Positions 1 through 8,787 of a DNA stretch of 64,000 bases are shown here, one piece after another (positions within the stretch are counted from its first letter, which is position 1; every line of letters starts with the position of its first letter). Where the stretch lies: the NCBI RefSeq assembly GCF_018362995.1, contig NZ_CP074372.1, positions 2,356,001 through 2,420,000 on the forward strand, in the 5' to 3' direction. The notes beneath the pieces are model-generated. The model did no database searches and was not told the DNA's origin. It worked only from the letters and a program-made list of their open reading frames with translations. This stretch comes from Chryseobacterium indologenes. Its GTDB lineage: Bacteria; Bacteroidota; Bacteroidia; Flavobacteriales; Weeksellaceae. Both the position numbers and the translations under genes were made by a program.

Positions 1-372
1 CTTTCCGAGATATCCTACAATCCAGTATTCATCAGACTTGTCCATTTTTAGGTATTCTATTCTGTAATATTCCGGGCGTATTTTTCCGATATGCTTAGGC
101 GCAAGAGTTGTGTTTTGATCGGTTTTATTTACATTGATCAGATAAAAATCCAATGCCTGAGGAAGTTTATTAATAACCTGCAGTCCCACAGAATTATCCA
201 CAAACGCTACCGCACTTTTCTTAATAAACCAATACGTAAAAACAGAAATTGAAAAAACTACTGTTACTATACGGAACAGCTTTGTCCACTTCACCATACC
301 TCCCGATTTCACTTTAAATAAAACCAGAGAAAGAACAGATGCCAGAAATATTATAAAAATAATGAGTGTCAT
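1..372 (-). CDS. Partial membrane-anchored protein, C-terminus cut by window edge
   Basis: An open frame begins at an ATG at 372 and runs off the left edge without a stop, giving at least 124 residues. Residues 1-19 are strongly hydrophobic (MTLIIFIIFLASVLSLVLF) and a second hydrophobic stretch lies near residues 35-50. The rest is polar and ends in a Tyr/Ile-rich part. It looks like a small membrane protein with one or two N-terminal helices. I do not recognise the family. It is divergent from the beta-barrel gene at 441. Confidence 0.7.
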   Translation of the reverse strand, partial: MTLIIFIIFLASVLSLVLFKVKSGGMVKWTKLFRIVTVVFSISVFTYWFIKKSAVAFVDNSVGLQVINKLPQALDFYLINVNKTDQNTTLAPKHIGKIRPEYYRIEYLKMDKSDEYWIVGYLGK

Positions 373-406
373 ATTCTACAAAGATACTTCTTCTCTCTAT
401 TTTATC

Positions 407-414
407 TATATTTG
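407..414 (+). promoter_or_regulatory. Candidate -7 element TATATTTG
   Basis: TATATTTG matches the Bacteroidetes -7 consensus TAnnTTTG and lies 26 bp before the ATG at 441. No clear TTG is seen at the usual -33 distance, so this is only a candidate. Confidence 0.45.
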
Positions 415-440
415 CGCGCATATTTTAATCTTAACTAACC

Positions 441-1688
441 ATGAAAAAAATACTTTCAGCGCTCGCTTTCTTTAGTATAGCTTCATTTTACGCTCAAGTC
501 AAATTCGAAAAAGGATATATTATAAACCAAAATAACGTAAAAAAAGAGGTTCTTATTAAAAATAAAGGCTGGGTAAGCAATCCTGATAACTTTGTTTTTA
601 AAACAGATGAAAACTCAGTTGAAGATAAGGGAATACCATCTACCATTAAAGAATTCGGAATATACAATGATGCCAAATACGTTAGTTATACTGGTGATAT
701 CGACTACTCATCAGATGATATTTCCAGTTTTTCCCATACCAATGAGCCTAAGTTTGTAAAAAGTTCATTATTCCTGAAGGAGCTTGTTGGCGGAAATAAA
801 AAACTATATACTTATAAAGGCCATATTACAAGGTACTTTTATTCTGAATCAGATTCTGTCATTCATCCATTAATTTATAAAAAATATTTTTTTAATGGGA
901 ATAGTTCACAGGTTGCTACCAATGATCAATATCTTGATCAGTTAAAAGCTATTTTTTCTGATAACAGTGATATCCAGACATTAGTAAACAGAACACAATA
1001 TACAGCCACCAGCTTAACAAAAATATTCAAGGCTTATAATAGTAAAAATTCTGATGGTTCAACTACTAATCAAACCAATGATCAGAATTTTACAGAAAAT
1101 AAAAAACAGGTAAAATTCAACCTTAATATCAGGCCAGGAATTAATTTTTATGCACCGCTAAAATTAGAAGAATCTTACCCTAACCCTGGCTTTTCTTCAA
1201 AATCAAATTTCAGAATAGGCCTAGAAGCTGAATTGATATTACCATTTAATAAAAATAAATGGTCTATCATTCTTGAGCCTACATACTCACAGTATACCAA
1301 TAAAAGAACAACTATTTCAACAGATGACAATCTGTATAATATTACAATGGATAGCTATTCTTCTATTAATATTCCAGTAGGGATAAGATATTCTATGTTT
1401 TTGAATGATAAGTCAAAAATCTTTGTTAATGCCACGATCAATGTTTTCAACATAAGAGCAAGCTCACCATCTTCAATAGATGTTGATTATGATGGAGCTG
1501 TATTTGATAAGATAGCTCTTGCTTCTAGTCAAAGTTTCAGGGGTTCCTCTCTTGGTGCAGGATTTAATTACAATAATAAATTTAGTATAGAAGCAAGATT
1601 TAATAATCGTACCAACATTATGTATAAGGATCTTCCTCATGCGGATCTTAAATCTTTTTCTTTAATCCTAGGATATAATATTTTCTAA
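441..1688 (+). CDS. Outer membrane beta-barrel (porin-like) protein
   Basis: The protein has 415 residues. The N-terminus is a typical signal peptide (MKKILSALAFFSIASFYAQ, cut after the AQ). The C-terminal half (about 225-415) alternates hydrophobic and polar residues with aromatic strand ends and finishes in LILGYNIF, a beta-barrel end. This resembles the PorT / outer membrane beta-barrel domain proteins common in Bacteroidetes. The middle holds an Asn/Thr/Gln-rich linker near 200-220. It probably sits in the outer membrane; its ligand is unknown. Its stop overlaps the stop of the convergent HD gene by 4 bp. Confidence 0.75.
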   Translation: MKKILSALAFFSIASFYAQVKFEKGYIINQNNVKKEVLIKNKGWVSNPDNFVFKTDENSVEDKGIPSTIKEFGIYNDAKYVSYTGDIDYSSDDISSFSHTNEPKFVKSSLFLKELVGGNKKLYTYKGHITRYFYSESDSVIHPLIYKKYFFNGNSSQVATNDQYLDQLKAIFSDNSDIQTLVNRTQYTATSLTKIFKAYNSKNSDGSTTNQTNDQNFTENKKQVKFNLNIRPGINFYAPLKLEESYPNPGFSSKSNFRIGLEAELILPFNKNKWSIILEPTYSQYTNKRTTISTDDNLYNITMDSYSSINIPVGIRYSMFLNDKSKIFVNATINVFNIRASSPSSIDVDYDGAVFDKIALASSQSFRGSSLGAGFNYNNKFSIEARFNNRTNIMYKDLPHADLKSFSLILGYNIF

Positions 1689-2329
1689 TCTACATTCCAT
1701 TCTTTATAAAACTGGTCGAGGAAATTCAGCATGTAATCGTGTCTTTCTTCGGCCATTTTTTTTCCTTTTTCGGTGTTCATCATATCTTTCAGAAGCAATA
1801 ATTTTTCGTAGAAATGATTGATGGTTGTGCCATCAGACTTTTTATATTCTTCTTTTGACATTCCCAATTTAGGCTTCATATCTGGATGATACATCAGGTT
1901 ATTCTTAAAGCCTCCGAAGTTAAACGTTCTGGCAATTCCAATTGCTCCAATTGCATCAATACGATCGGCATCCTGCACAATTTTAAGTTCAACAGGTGGA
2001 TTTACCGGAGCCTGATCTCTGTTTTTAAATGAAATATTTTCAATCACAAATAAAACCTTCAGGATTGTTTCTTCGGGAACATTCTGCTCTTCAAGAAATG
2101 CTCTGGATATTTTGGGAGCAATAGTTTCATCTCCGTTATGAAATTTAGGATCTGCAATATCATGAAGAAGCGCAGATAATGCTACTACCTCTTGATCACA
2201 ATCTTCTGTTTCAGCTATCTGAGCGGCCAGTTTCCAGACTCTTTCAATATGGAACCAGTCATGTCCAGCTTCTGCTCCTTCTAATTTTTCTTTTACAAAT
2301 GCTATTGTGTTGTCAATCGTACTTTTCAT
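1685..2329 (-). CDS. HD-domain phosphohydrolase (YpgQ/YedJ-like)
   Basis: A 214-residue HD-superfamily protein. The metal-binding residues are visible: His23/His27 in HDWFHIERVW, His56-Asp57 in LSALLHDIAD, and Asp120/Asp122 in QDADRIDAIGAIGIART. This arrangement is typical of the YpgQ/YedJ group, which hydrolyses nucleotides or pyrophosphate-type substrates; the substrate here is not known. Its ATG overlaps the stop of the upstream hydrolase (ATGA), so the two are probably translationally coupled. Confidence 0.85.
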   Translation of the reverse strand: MKSTIDNTIAFVKEKLEGAEAGHDWFHIERVWKLAAQIAETEDCDQEVVALSALLHDIADPKFHNGDETIAPKISRAFLEEQNVPEETILKVLFVIENISFKNRDQAPVNPPVELKIVQDADRIDAIGAIGIARTFNFGGFKNNLMYHPDMKPKLGMSKEEYKKSDGTTINHFYEKLLLLKDMMNTEKGKKMAEERHDYMLNFLDQFYKEWNVD

Positions 2330-3171
2330 TTATCTATCAGTTCATTTAAAATAATATCCCAGAGTTTACTGTTGTAACTTCTAAAAAAATTGACATGTCC
2401 GATTTCCTTTTTATCAGATTCTGAAACAGCGACCAATCTGTAAGTTGGTTTAAGATTAGGATAAGTATTATTCAATAAGCTTAAAACTCCTTTTTCTGTC
2501 AGCCAGACATCATCTTCCGCACGGATTACAAATACTTTCTGTGTCAATTTTTTAGAAAAGTCATCAATTTTTTCCAACAGTCTGTTGGTTGATTTCTTGT
2601 TTAAAATTAAGGTTCTCCAGTCATATGCGCAATTTTTTGGAAGACTTTCTCCCAGTCCAAACCAATGTGCCGGAAAATATCCTAATAATGAAGTGGTTAA
2701 TGGCTGAACAATTCCAAAGCCAAAGTATGCTTCAATTTTTGTTCTCCATTTCAGATTACCAACAAAAGCATTTTGTGTTCCCACAAAAACAAATTCTTCA
2801 AAAATTACAGAGTCTTCATTCATCCCCAGAATTAAAGCGCCTACAGAATGCCCTAAGCAATACTTTTTGTGGTCTTTAAAATTCGTTTTGATATATTGGG
2901 TTAAAGCTTTATAATCCTTTGAGCCCCACAATCTCATAGAACCATGAAATCCTCTCATATCTTTCGGCTTGGAAAGTCCTATTCCCCTGTAATCATAAGT
3001 AATCACTGTAAATCCCTGTTCAGAAAAATAGCTGGCAAAAGAAAAATACACCTGCTGCTTTACTCCTGTTGCTGAATTGATCAGCAATAGTTTCCCATTA
3101 CTTCTTTCCGGTTTAAAGAGATGGACAGCCAGAGAAATATGGTCTTCCGTGGTCAATATTAGTTTTTCCAT
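2326..3171 (-). CDS. Alpha/beta hydrolase
   Basis: A 281-residue alpha/beta-hydrolase fold protein. The nucleophile elbow is GHSVG (residues 107-111, Ser109). The segment VITYDYRGIGLSKP near 56-69 is the usual oxyanion-region strand and loop, and the acid/base part includes RAEDDVWLT and a His in KKEIGHVNFFRSYN near the C-terminus. It resembles the COG4757 group of predicted esterases. No signal peptide, so cytoplasmic. The stop codon overlaps the start of the HD hydrolase. Confidence 0.85.
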   Translation of the reverse strand: MEKLILTTEDHISLAVHLFKPERSNGKLLLINSATGVKQQVYFSFASYFSEQGFTVITYDYRGIGLSKPKDMRGFHGSMRLWGSKDYKALTQYIKTNFKDHKKYCLGHSVGALILGMNEDSVIFEEFVFVGTQNAFVGNLKWRTKIEAYFGFGIVQPLTTSLLGYFPAHWFGLGESLPKNCAYDWRTLILNKKSTNRLLEKIDDFSKKLTQKVFVIRAEDDVWLTEKGVLSLLNNTYPNLKPTYRLVAVSESDKKEIGHVNFFRSYNSKLWDIILNELIDK

Positions 3172-3182
3172 AATATAAAAAG

Positions 3183-3205
3183 AAAAAATCCACTATAAAA
3201 GTGGA
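3183..3205 (-). terminator. Rho-independent terminator after ribokinase
   Basis: Read on the minus strand, TCCACT / AGTGGA form a 6-bp stem around a 5-nt loop, followed by a run of six T. It lies in the gap between the ribokinase stop (3262) and the downstream hydrolase start (3171). Confidence 0.6.
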
Positions 3206-3261
3206 CATTTTACTTATATTTTTATGTTAAGTTTCAGACTTTTGATATGTCGTAAATAGCT

Positions 3262-4152
3262 TTAAGAAAAGAAGTCTGACATTCTTGGCAGCCCTGTCTG
3301 AGAACCTTTACCTCCTGAAACTCTTGATGAAACTTCATTTCCAAATTTCACACATTCTTCGATAGAGTTTCCATGGCAAAGCGCGATAGCAAATCCTGAG
3401 GTAAATGCATCACCCATTCCCATTTTATAAACTTTCTCGTCTTTGTCGTTTCTATAATATTTCATCTCTGTCCCATCAAAATAAATGGTTGAGTTGGTAT
3501 CATCTCTTACAAAAACTTTATTGAAATATTTCTTAAGGACCTCTTCCCTCTTTTCTTCTCCGAAAATGGTGTATAACTCGTTGCTTTTAGCTACAATAAA
3601 ATCAACCTTTTCTAAAATTTCTTCATTGACTCTCATTGCAGGAGAAGCATATAGGCCAACTTTCTTACCATATTTCTTGGCTTTTTTGACGGTATGCTCT
3701 ACCACCTCCATAGAAACTTCAAGCTGTACCAATACAAGATCTGCAGTATTAAAATACTTATCTGCTTCGTCTATATGTGATTTGCTGAGATATTTATTGG
3801 CTGCCGGCACAACAACAATAGCTGCATTGCCATGAGAAGTAGTCACATAAGCTGTTCCTGTAGCCTCTTTATCTGTTTCATGTACAAAACCTACATTTAC
3901 ATTTTCACTTACCAGATTTCTCATAATCTGCTGACCAAGTGGATCCATTCCCACACATCCTATAAAGTACACACTTGCACCCAGCCTGGCAGTACCTACC
4001 GACTGATTGGCTCCTTTACCCCCAAAATAGCTATCTGACTTAACAGCCAAAACCGTTTCATTGGGTGAAGGAAGTTTTTCGGTTTCAAGAACCAAATCTA
4101 TGGATGAGCTGCCCACAACAATAATTCGGGGTTGTTCTGATGAGAAATTCAT
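3262..4152 (-). CDS. rbsK: Ribokinase / PfkB-family sugar kinase
   Basis: A 296-residue PfkB-family kinase. The first signature GGKGANQSVG lies at 44-53 and the second at 244-254 as KMGMGDAFTSG, with Asp248 as the expected catalytic base. Overall it matches ribokinase, which phosphorylates ribose at O5 with ATP. The second signature is unusual: family members normally have DTTGAGD, here MGMGD, so the anion-hole glycine pattern is altered by Met. No ribose transporter or rbs operon is nearby, so the sugar could differ. It is a single-gene unit with its own terminator. Confidence 0.8.
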   Translation of the reverse strand: MNFSSEQPRIIVVGSSSIDLVLETEKLPSPNETVLAVKSDSYFGGKGANQSVGTARLGASVYFIGCVGMDPLGQQIMRNLVSENVNVGFVHETDKEATGTAYVTTSHGNAAIVVVPAANKYLSKSHIDEADKYFNTADLVLVQLEVSMEVVEHTVKKAKKYGKKVGLYASPAMRVNEEILEKVDFIVAKSNELYTIFGEEKREEVLKKYFNKVFVRDDTNSTIYFDGTEMKYYRNDKDEKVYKMGMGDAFTSGFAIALCHGNSIEECVKFGNEVSSRVSGGKGSQTGLPRMSDFFS

Positions 4153-4219
4153 TGTGTTTTGTATTAGCTTTAAAATTTATAACTGACAAAATCGTGTTCC
4201 AAAAATAACTAATTTTAAA

Positions 4220-4855
4220 TTAACTTATTTCTATAAATTCAGTAATTATTTTCACAGGCAGTTGATCTTGATCATAGGCTATATAACTGGCATAAAATCC
4301 TTCTCCATATCCAGTTTCAAAAGCAAATATAGTTCCGGGATGTTCTTTTGCAGGTTTCAGGAAGGCATATTGGTCAATAGCACCATTTTCATCAAAGAAA
4401 TATTCATGGAAAAATTCTTCATAGATTCCCATAAAATCTCCGCCTTTATTCTGGAATAATCTCTGTTCAAGCTCGTTGAGACTGTTTTGAGTATCAACAT
4501 CCATGAAACATCCCATCCCGCTTTCTACAGGATAACCAAAGATTTCTTCTTTGGCCAGATCTTTTATATTCTGCCCTGCTGTGGTTGCCAGTTTCCATTC
4601 TTTAATTTCAGAATTATTGAATATGATTTCAGCATAAGCCACACAGTTACTGTTTCTTTCTTTGTGCACGATCACAGAAAAATCCCCCTTCGGAAATTCT
4701 GTAGTGAAAGGAAGCATATCATTGGTGATCAATGGATCGCAGGCAACCAGCTTTCCACTGGAAAGATAAATCTTCCCTGCTTCAAAACTTTCTAACAATG
4801 GATTTTCTACAAAATCCTTCGAGAATAGTTTTTCTATGTTTTCTATATGTGTCAT
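4220..4855 (-). CDS. DUF4241 domain-containing protein
   Basis: A 211-residue soluble protein without signal peptide. The pattern GKLVACDPLI near 34-43, the ATTAGQ segment and ESGMGCFMD near 117-125 fit the DUF4241 family, which has no known biochemical function. DUF4241 proteins are often found near toxin or immunity-like genes, but here the neighbours are ribokinase and a GIY-YIG nuclease, so no role can be inferred. The downstream GIY-YIG gene on the same strand begins upstream at 5226 and ends 5 bp before this ATG. Confidence 0.7.
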   Translation of the reverse strand: MTHIENIEKLFSKDFVENPLLESFEAGKIYLSSGKLVACDPLITNDMLPFTTEFPKGDFSVIVHKERNSNCVAYAEIIFNNSEIKEWKLATTAGQNIKDLAKEEIFGYPVESGMGCFMDVDTQNSLNELEQRLFQNKGGDFMGIYEEFFHEYFFDENGAIDQYAFLKPAKEHPGTIFAFETGYGEGFYASYIAYDQDQLPVKIITEFIEIS

Positions 4856-4860
4856 TTTAT

Positions 4861-5226
4861 TTATTCTTTATTTTCAGTGTCAGGCTGAGCGGAGTCGAAG
4901 CCTTTGGGATTTTTATCTTTAAAATTATCTGCGTGGCTGTCATTTCGGCAAATAGATAATTCTTTCAGCTTATCCCAATTATCATTTATAATAGCTTCTT
5001 TTTTCTTACGACTCCAGCCCTTCACTTGTTTTTCAAATGCTATCGCCTGAAGAATATCATTAAACGTATAAAAGAAGACCAGCTCAACCGGTCTTCTTTT
5101 ATACGTATAGCTTTCAGGAAATTTCCCCGACTGATGCTGAGAAAATCTCAATTCAATATCATTGGTAACTCCTGTATAATAGGAATCATCGGAACATTTT
5201 AAAATATATACAAAATATTGTTTCAT
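4861..5226 (-). CDS. GIY-YIG nuclease flanked by inverted repeats
   Basis: A 121-residue single-domain GIY-YIG endonuclease (UPF0213/YhbQ type). It starts MKQYFVYILKCSDDSYYTGV: the GIY part is YFVYIL and the YIG part is YYTGVTN. The catalytic Arg and Glu regions are ELRFSQHQSGKF and AIAFEKQVKGWSRKKKEAI. The last residues (GFDSAQPDT) are the translation of a 25-bp repeat (4878-4902) whose exact inverted copy lies just upstream of the start (5237-5261). The catalytic core is complete; the tail is repeat-encoded. It may act in DNA repair or as a repeat-mobilising nuclease; the latter is inference. Confidence 0.85.
   Translation of the reverse strand: MKQYFVYILKCSDDSYYTGVTNDIELRFSQHQSGKFPESYTYKRRPVELVFFYTFNDILQAIAFEKQVKGWSRKKKEAIINDNWDKLKELSICRNDSHADNFKDKNPKGFDSAQPDTENKE
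4878..4902 (-). repeat. REP-like repeat, copy inside 3' end of GIY-YIG gene
   Basis: This 25-bp stretch is the exact reverse complement of 5237-5261. Core on the minus strand: CTTCGACTCCGCTCAG. It supplies the C-terminal codons of the GIY-YIG protein. Related copies lie at 23179-23206, 23258-23285 and in part at 48339-48355. Confidence 0.85.
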
Positions 5227-5236
5227 CTTTCAAAAA

Positions 5237-5261
5237 GGCTTCGACTCCGCTCAGCCTGACA
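5237..5261 (+). repeat. REP-like repeat, copy upstream of GIY-YIG gene
   Basis: Exact inverted match over 25 bp to 4878-4902. It begins about 10 bp upstream of the GIY-YIG start codon and lies between that gene and the valS stop. Confidence 0.85.
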
Positions 5262-5294
5262 TTCCGACAAATTAACCTATTTATTAGGTAATTT

Positions 5295-7910
5295 TTACAA
5301 ACTTTTCAGTTTCTCTTCAAGGATCGCAATTTTATCCTGAGCATCTTTCTGCTTCTTACGCTCTACTTCTACAATTTCAGGTTTAGCATTGGCAACAAAC
5401 TTCTCATTAGAAAGTTTTTTATCTACTGAAATTAAAAATCCTTTTAAATATTTCAATTCTTCTTCAGTTTTTGCTTTTTCTTCTCCTAAATCTAAGTTTT
5501 CACTTAAAGGAATAGAAACTTCAGTCGCTCCTACCAGAAAAGTAAAGCTAGGCTTATCTGTTTTCTGTCCAAAATGGATTTCAGAAACATTAGCCAGTTT
5601 TCTTACTACAGCTTCATTGGCAAATTCAGATGCATTGGTATAAACCTCCACAGCCTCTCTTGGTGAAATTCCTTTTGTCTGACGGTAGTTTCTAACTCCA
5701 GAAATCAATTCAGCTGTAATTTCAAAGTTTTTAATAACTTCTTCACTAAAGCTATCTGCATTCTTCTGCTGAGCAATAACAAGCGCTTCATCAATACTTC
5801 TTTCAGAAATCAACTGCCAGATTTCTTCAGACTGGAATGGCATGAACGGATGAAGCAGCTTCATCAATTCTTCAAAGAAATAAATGGTTTTATCATAAAC
5901 TTCTTTAGAAATTCCCTCTCCATAGTTAGGCTTGATGGCTTCAAGATACCAACCACAAAAATCATCCCAAATTAATTTATAGATCAAATGCAGCGCATCA
6001 GAAATTCTGAACTTCTCAAACTGATCATTAATTTCAACGATTGTTTTGTTCAGTTTATTTTCAAACCATTCAATAGCCTGATTATCTGTAGCAACGGTTG
6101 GTTTATCTTCATGATTCCACATATTGATCAAACGGAATGCACTCCAGATTTTGGTCATAAAGTTTCTTCCCTGAAGCATTAAGTCTTCATCAAAAAGAAG
6201 GTCATTTCCTGCTGCAGAACTCAATAGAATTCCTACGCGTACACCATCAGCACCATATTTTTCCATTAATTCAATAGGATCTGGAGAGTTTCCTAAAGAT
6301 TTTGACATCTTTCTTCTCTGTTTATCTCTTACAATTCCTGTAAAATAAACATTTTTAAACGGAACTTCTTTTCTGTATTCCAATCCGGCCATAATCATTC
6401 TAGCTACCCAGAAGAAAATAATATCCGGACCTGTTACCAGATCAGACGTTGGATAATAGTAGTTGATATCTTTATTTTCAGGATCAAGCAATCCGTCAAA
6501 GACAGACATTGGCCATAACCATGATGAGAACCATGTGTCTAATGCATCGTCATCTTGTCTAAGGTTTTCTGCTGTCAGATCTGAATTTCCTGTTTTTTGT
6601 TTCGCCAGTTCTAAAGCTTCAACTTTAGTTTCTGCTACTACGAAATCATTTTCTCCTTCTCCATAGTAATAAGCAGGAATTTGCTGTCCCCACCAAAGCT
6701 GTCGGGAAATATTCCAGTCACGGATGTTTTCCATCCAGTGCTTGTAGGTATTTTTAAACTTCTCAGGATAGAACTTAACCTCATCATCCATTACTACATC
6801 CAAAGCAGGCTTAGCAATTTCAGACATTTTAAGGAACCATTGTACTGAAACCTTAGGTTCAATAACAGCACCTGTTCTTTCTGAAGTTCCTACTTTATTA
6901 ACATAGTCTTCAGCTTTCAGCAAAAGATCTTTTTCTTCAAGTTCTTTAGCGATCTGCTTTCTTACATCAAATCTGTTTTTTCCTGCATAATGTAATCCAT
7001 GCTCATTAAGGTTTCCGTCATCATCCAGTGCATCAATCATTTTCAACTGATGTTTCTGTCCGATTTCGTAGTCATTAATATCATGTGCCGGTGTAATTTT
7101 CAAAGCTCCTGTTCCGAATTCAATGTCAACATATTCATCTTCAATAATTGGGATTACTCTGTCAACAATTGGTACAATTACATTTTTACCTTTCAGGTGA
7201 GCATATCTTTCATCATTCGGGTTGATACATACTGCTGTATCCCCAAAAATAGTTTCAGGACGTGTAGTAGCTACTGAAAGGAACTCTTCTGAACCCTCAA
7301 TCTTATATTTAAGGAAATAAAGCTTTCCGTTCTGCTCTTTAAATATTACTTCTTCGTCAGAAATATTGGTCTTTGCTTCAGGATCCCAGTTGACCATTCT
7401 GTATCCTCTGTAGATCAATCCTTTACTATAAAGGTCTACGAAACTTTTGATAACCTGCTGAGAAAGTTTATCTTCCATAGTAAAACGGGTTCTGTCCCAG
7501 TCGCAAGAACATCCCAGCTTTTTCAGCTGTTCAAGAATAGTTCCGCCATATTTATTGGTCCAGTCCCATGCGTGGTTTAAAAACTCTTCACGGGTAATAT
7601 CTGACTTATTGATTCCTTCAGACTTCAATTTAGCAACAACTTTAGCTTCAGTAGCAATTGAAGCGTGATCTGTTCCCGGAATCCAACAAGCATTAAACCC
7701 GCGCATTCTTGCACGACGGACCAGAACATCTTGAATGGTATTGTTCAACATATGTCCCATGTGTAATATCCCCGTCACGTTTGGAGGAGGAATGACCACG
7801 GTATATGGTGGTTTGTCATTAGGTTCTGAGTGGAAATATTTATTTTCCAACCAGTAATTGTACCATTTCTGTTCTGTTTCCTGTGGATTGTACTTTTCTG
7901 AAATCTGCAT
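5295..7910 (-). CDS. valS: Valyl-tRNA synthetase
   Basis: A class I aminoacyl-tRNA synthetase that charges tRNA-Val and edits mischarged Thr. The HIGH motif is HMGH within PPPNVTGILHMGHML near the N-terminus and the KMSKS loop is RRKMSKSLGNSPDP. The CP1 editing domain (TTRPETIFGDTAV), an anticodon-binding domain and a C-terminal coiled coil (from about 800, Lys/Glu-rich) follow. Length about 871 residues is normal. I chose the ATG at 7910 (MQISEKYN) because family members start there; an in-frame start 24 bp upstream adds eight residues (MQAKEIEF) without homology that I recognise. Confidence 0.97.
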   Translation of the reverse strand: MQISEKYNPQETEQKWYNYWLENKYFHSEPNDKPPYTVVIPPPNVTGILHMGHMLNNTIQDVLVRRARMRGFNACWIPGTDHASIATEAKVVAKLKSEGINKSDITREEFLNHAWDWTNKYGGTILEQLKKLGCSCDWDRTRFTMEDKLSQQVIKSFVDLYSKGLIYRGYRMVNWDPEAKTNISDEEVIFKEQNGKLYFLKYKIEGSEEFLSVATTRPETIFGDTAVCINPNDERYAHLKGKNVIVPIVDRVIPIIEDEYVDIEFGTGALKITPAHDINDYEIGQKHQLKMIDALDDDGNLNEHGLHYAGKNRFDVRKQIAKELEEKDLLLKAEDYVNKVGTSERTGAVIEPKVSVQWFLKMSEIAKPALDVVMDDEVKFYPEKFKNTYKHWMENIRDWNISRQLWWGQQIPAYYYGEGENDFVVAETKVEALELAKQKTGNSDLTAENLRQDDDALDTWFSSWLWPMSVFDGLLDPENKDINYYYPTSDLVTGPDIIFFWVARMIMAGLEYRKEVPFKNVYFTGIVRDKQRRKMSKSLGNSPDPIELMEKYGADGVRVGILLSSAAGNDLLFDEDLMLQGRNFMTKIWSAFRLINMWNHEDKPTVATDNQAIEWFENKLNKTIVEINDQFEKFRISDALHLIYKLIWDDFCGWYLEAIKPNYGEGISKEVYDKTIYFFEELMKLLHPFMPFQSEEIWQLISERSIDEALVIAQQKNADSFSEEVIKNFEITAELISGVRNYRQTKGISPREAVEVYTNASEFANEAVVRKLANVSEIHFGQKTDKPSFTFLVGATEVSIPLSENLDLGEEKAKTEEELKYLKGFLISVDKKLSNEKFVANAKPEIVEVERKKQKDAQDKIAILEEKLKSL

Positions 7911-7988
7911 AAATTCTATTTCTTTGGCTTGCAATTTGCAAAAATAGTCTAAAGAAAAAAATTTTTAAGCATGAATTAAAATAATTTT

Positions 7989-7996
7989 TAACTTTG
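7989..7996 (+). promoter_or_regulatory. Candidate -7 element TAACTTTG
   Basis: TAACTTTG fits the TAnnTTTG consensus and would start transcription about 35 nt before the DUF1573 ATG at 8039. No good -33 TTG is seen. Confidence 0.5.
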
Positions 7997-8038
7997 TTTC
8001 ACAAAATTTATCTAACAAACGTATTAACATTCAAGAAT

Positions 8039-8515
8039 ATGAAAAAACTAATTGCAGGAATTGCACTATTCGGGACATTTGCAATTGCATCTGCACAAAC
8101 GATTACATTTGATAAAACAACTTTCGATTACGGTACTATTAAGCCTAATGCTGATGGTACGAGATTCTTTACTGTAACGAATTCAGGTGATAAGCCTTTG
8201 ATTCTTTCAAACGTAAAGCCTTCTTGTGGATGTACAACTCCTGAGTTCAGCCAAGATCCTATCATGCCGGGTAAATCCGCTAAGATCAAAGTTGGATACA
8301 ACACTGCTATTCCTGGAGGTTTCAACAAAATGATTGAGGTTTTCTCTAACGACCCCGTAAACAGTAGAAGTGTAATCTACATTAAAGGTAATGTAGACGC
8401 TAATGCTCCTGCTCCTGTTGCTGAAGCAAAAGTATTGACTCCTGCAGAGCAGAAAGAAGCTGCTAAAGCTGAGAAAAAAGCTGCTAAACTAGCTAAAAAA
8501 GCTGCTGCAAAGTAA
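8039..8515 (+). CDS. DUF1573 domain secreted protein
   Basis: The ATG at 8039 gives a clean signal peptide (MKKLIAGIALFGTFAIASAQ); an in-frame start 45 bp upstream would put 15 polar residues before it and is unlikely. The mature part is a single Ig-like DUF1573 domain: FDYGTIKPNADGTRFFTVTN, then the CGCTTPEF motif typical of the family, then an SNDPVNSRSVIYIKG strand. The tail is Ala/Lys-rich (about the last 35 residues). Such proteins are periplasmic or cell-surface in Bacteroidetes; function is not established. It has its own promoter candidate and a strong terminator. Confidence 0.85.
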   Translation: MKKLIAGIALFGTFAIASAQTITFDKTTFDYGTIKPNADGTRFFTVTNSGDKPLILSNVKPSCGCTTPEFSQDPIMPGKSAKIKVGYNTAIPGGFNKMIEVFSNDPVNSRSVIYIKGNVDANAPAPVAEAKVLTPAEQKEAAKAEKKAAKLAKKAAAK

Positions 8516-8532
8516 TCTCTACTCAAAAAAAT

Positions 8533-8564
8533 AAAAAAACCGTCTCTATAGAGGCGGTTTTTTT
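8533..8564 (+). terminator. Rho-independent terminator after DUF1573 gene
   Basis: CCGTCTC and GAGGCGG pair over 7 bp around a TATA loop, with an A run before and a seven-T run after. Confidence 0.85.
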
Positions 8565-8645
8565 ATTACATTTATGTTTGTTTAGGTGGCAGGTAATGGA
8601 TAACAGGTGGCAGGAAATAGAATTGATATTTATCTAAAAATTAGG

Positions 8646-8705
8646 TTTTGGCTGAAGCCTTTGAATTTTTCTTTAGATGACCGGAATAAAGCCTGCCTCT
8701 ATTGA
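8646..8705. repeat. Dispersed repeat, GGCTNAAGCC...CTATTGA family (copy 1)
   Basis: It starts TTTTGGCTGAAGCC and ends GCCTGCCTCTATTGA. The same ends occur at 48291-48376 and 56617-56678. This copy is the most diverged. It is non-coding and lies between the DUF1573 terminator and the tandem repeat. Confidence 0.6.
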
Positions 8706-8722
8706 GTTTTAATAACAACATC

Positions 8723-8778
8723 ATTTAATCATTTAATCATTTAATCATTTAATCATTTAATCATTTAATCATTTAATC
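8723..8778. repeat. Seven tandem copies of ATTTAATC
   Basis: Seven perfect 8-bp units run from 8723 to 8778 and end 9 bp before the PPK2 start codon at 8788. Each change in copy number would shift the spacing between any promoter and the ATG by 8 bp, a common arrangement in phase-variable genes. Confidence 0.95.
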
Positions 8779-8787
8779 TTAAAATAT

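Noticed and set aside
8723..8778. CRISPR array
   Set aside because: Eight-bp units without spacers and no cas genes; it is a simple tandem repeat.
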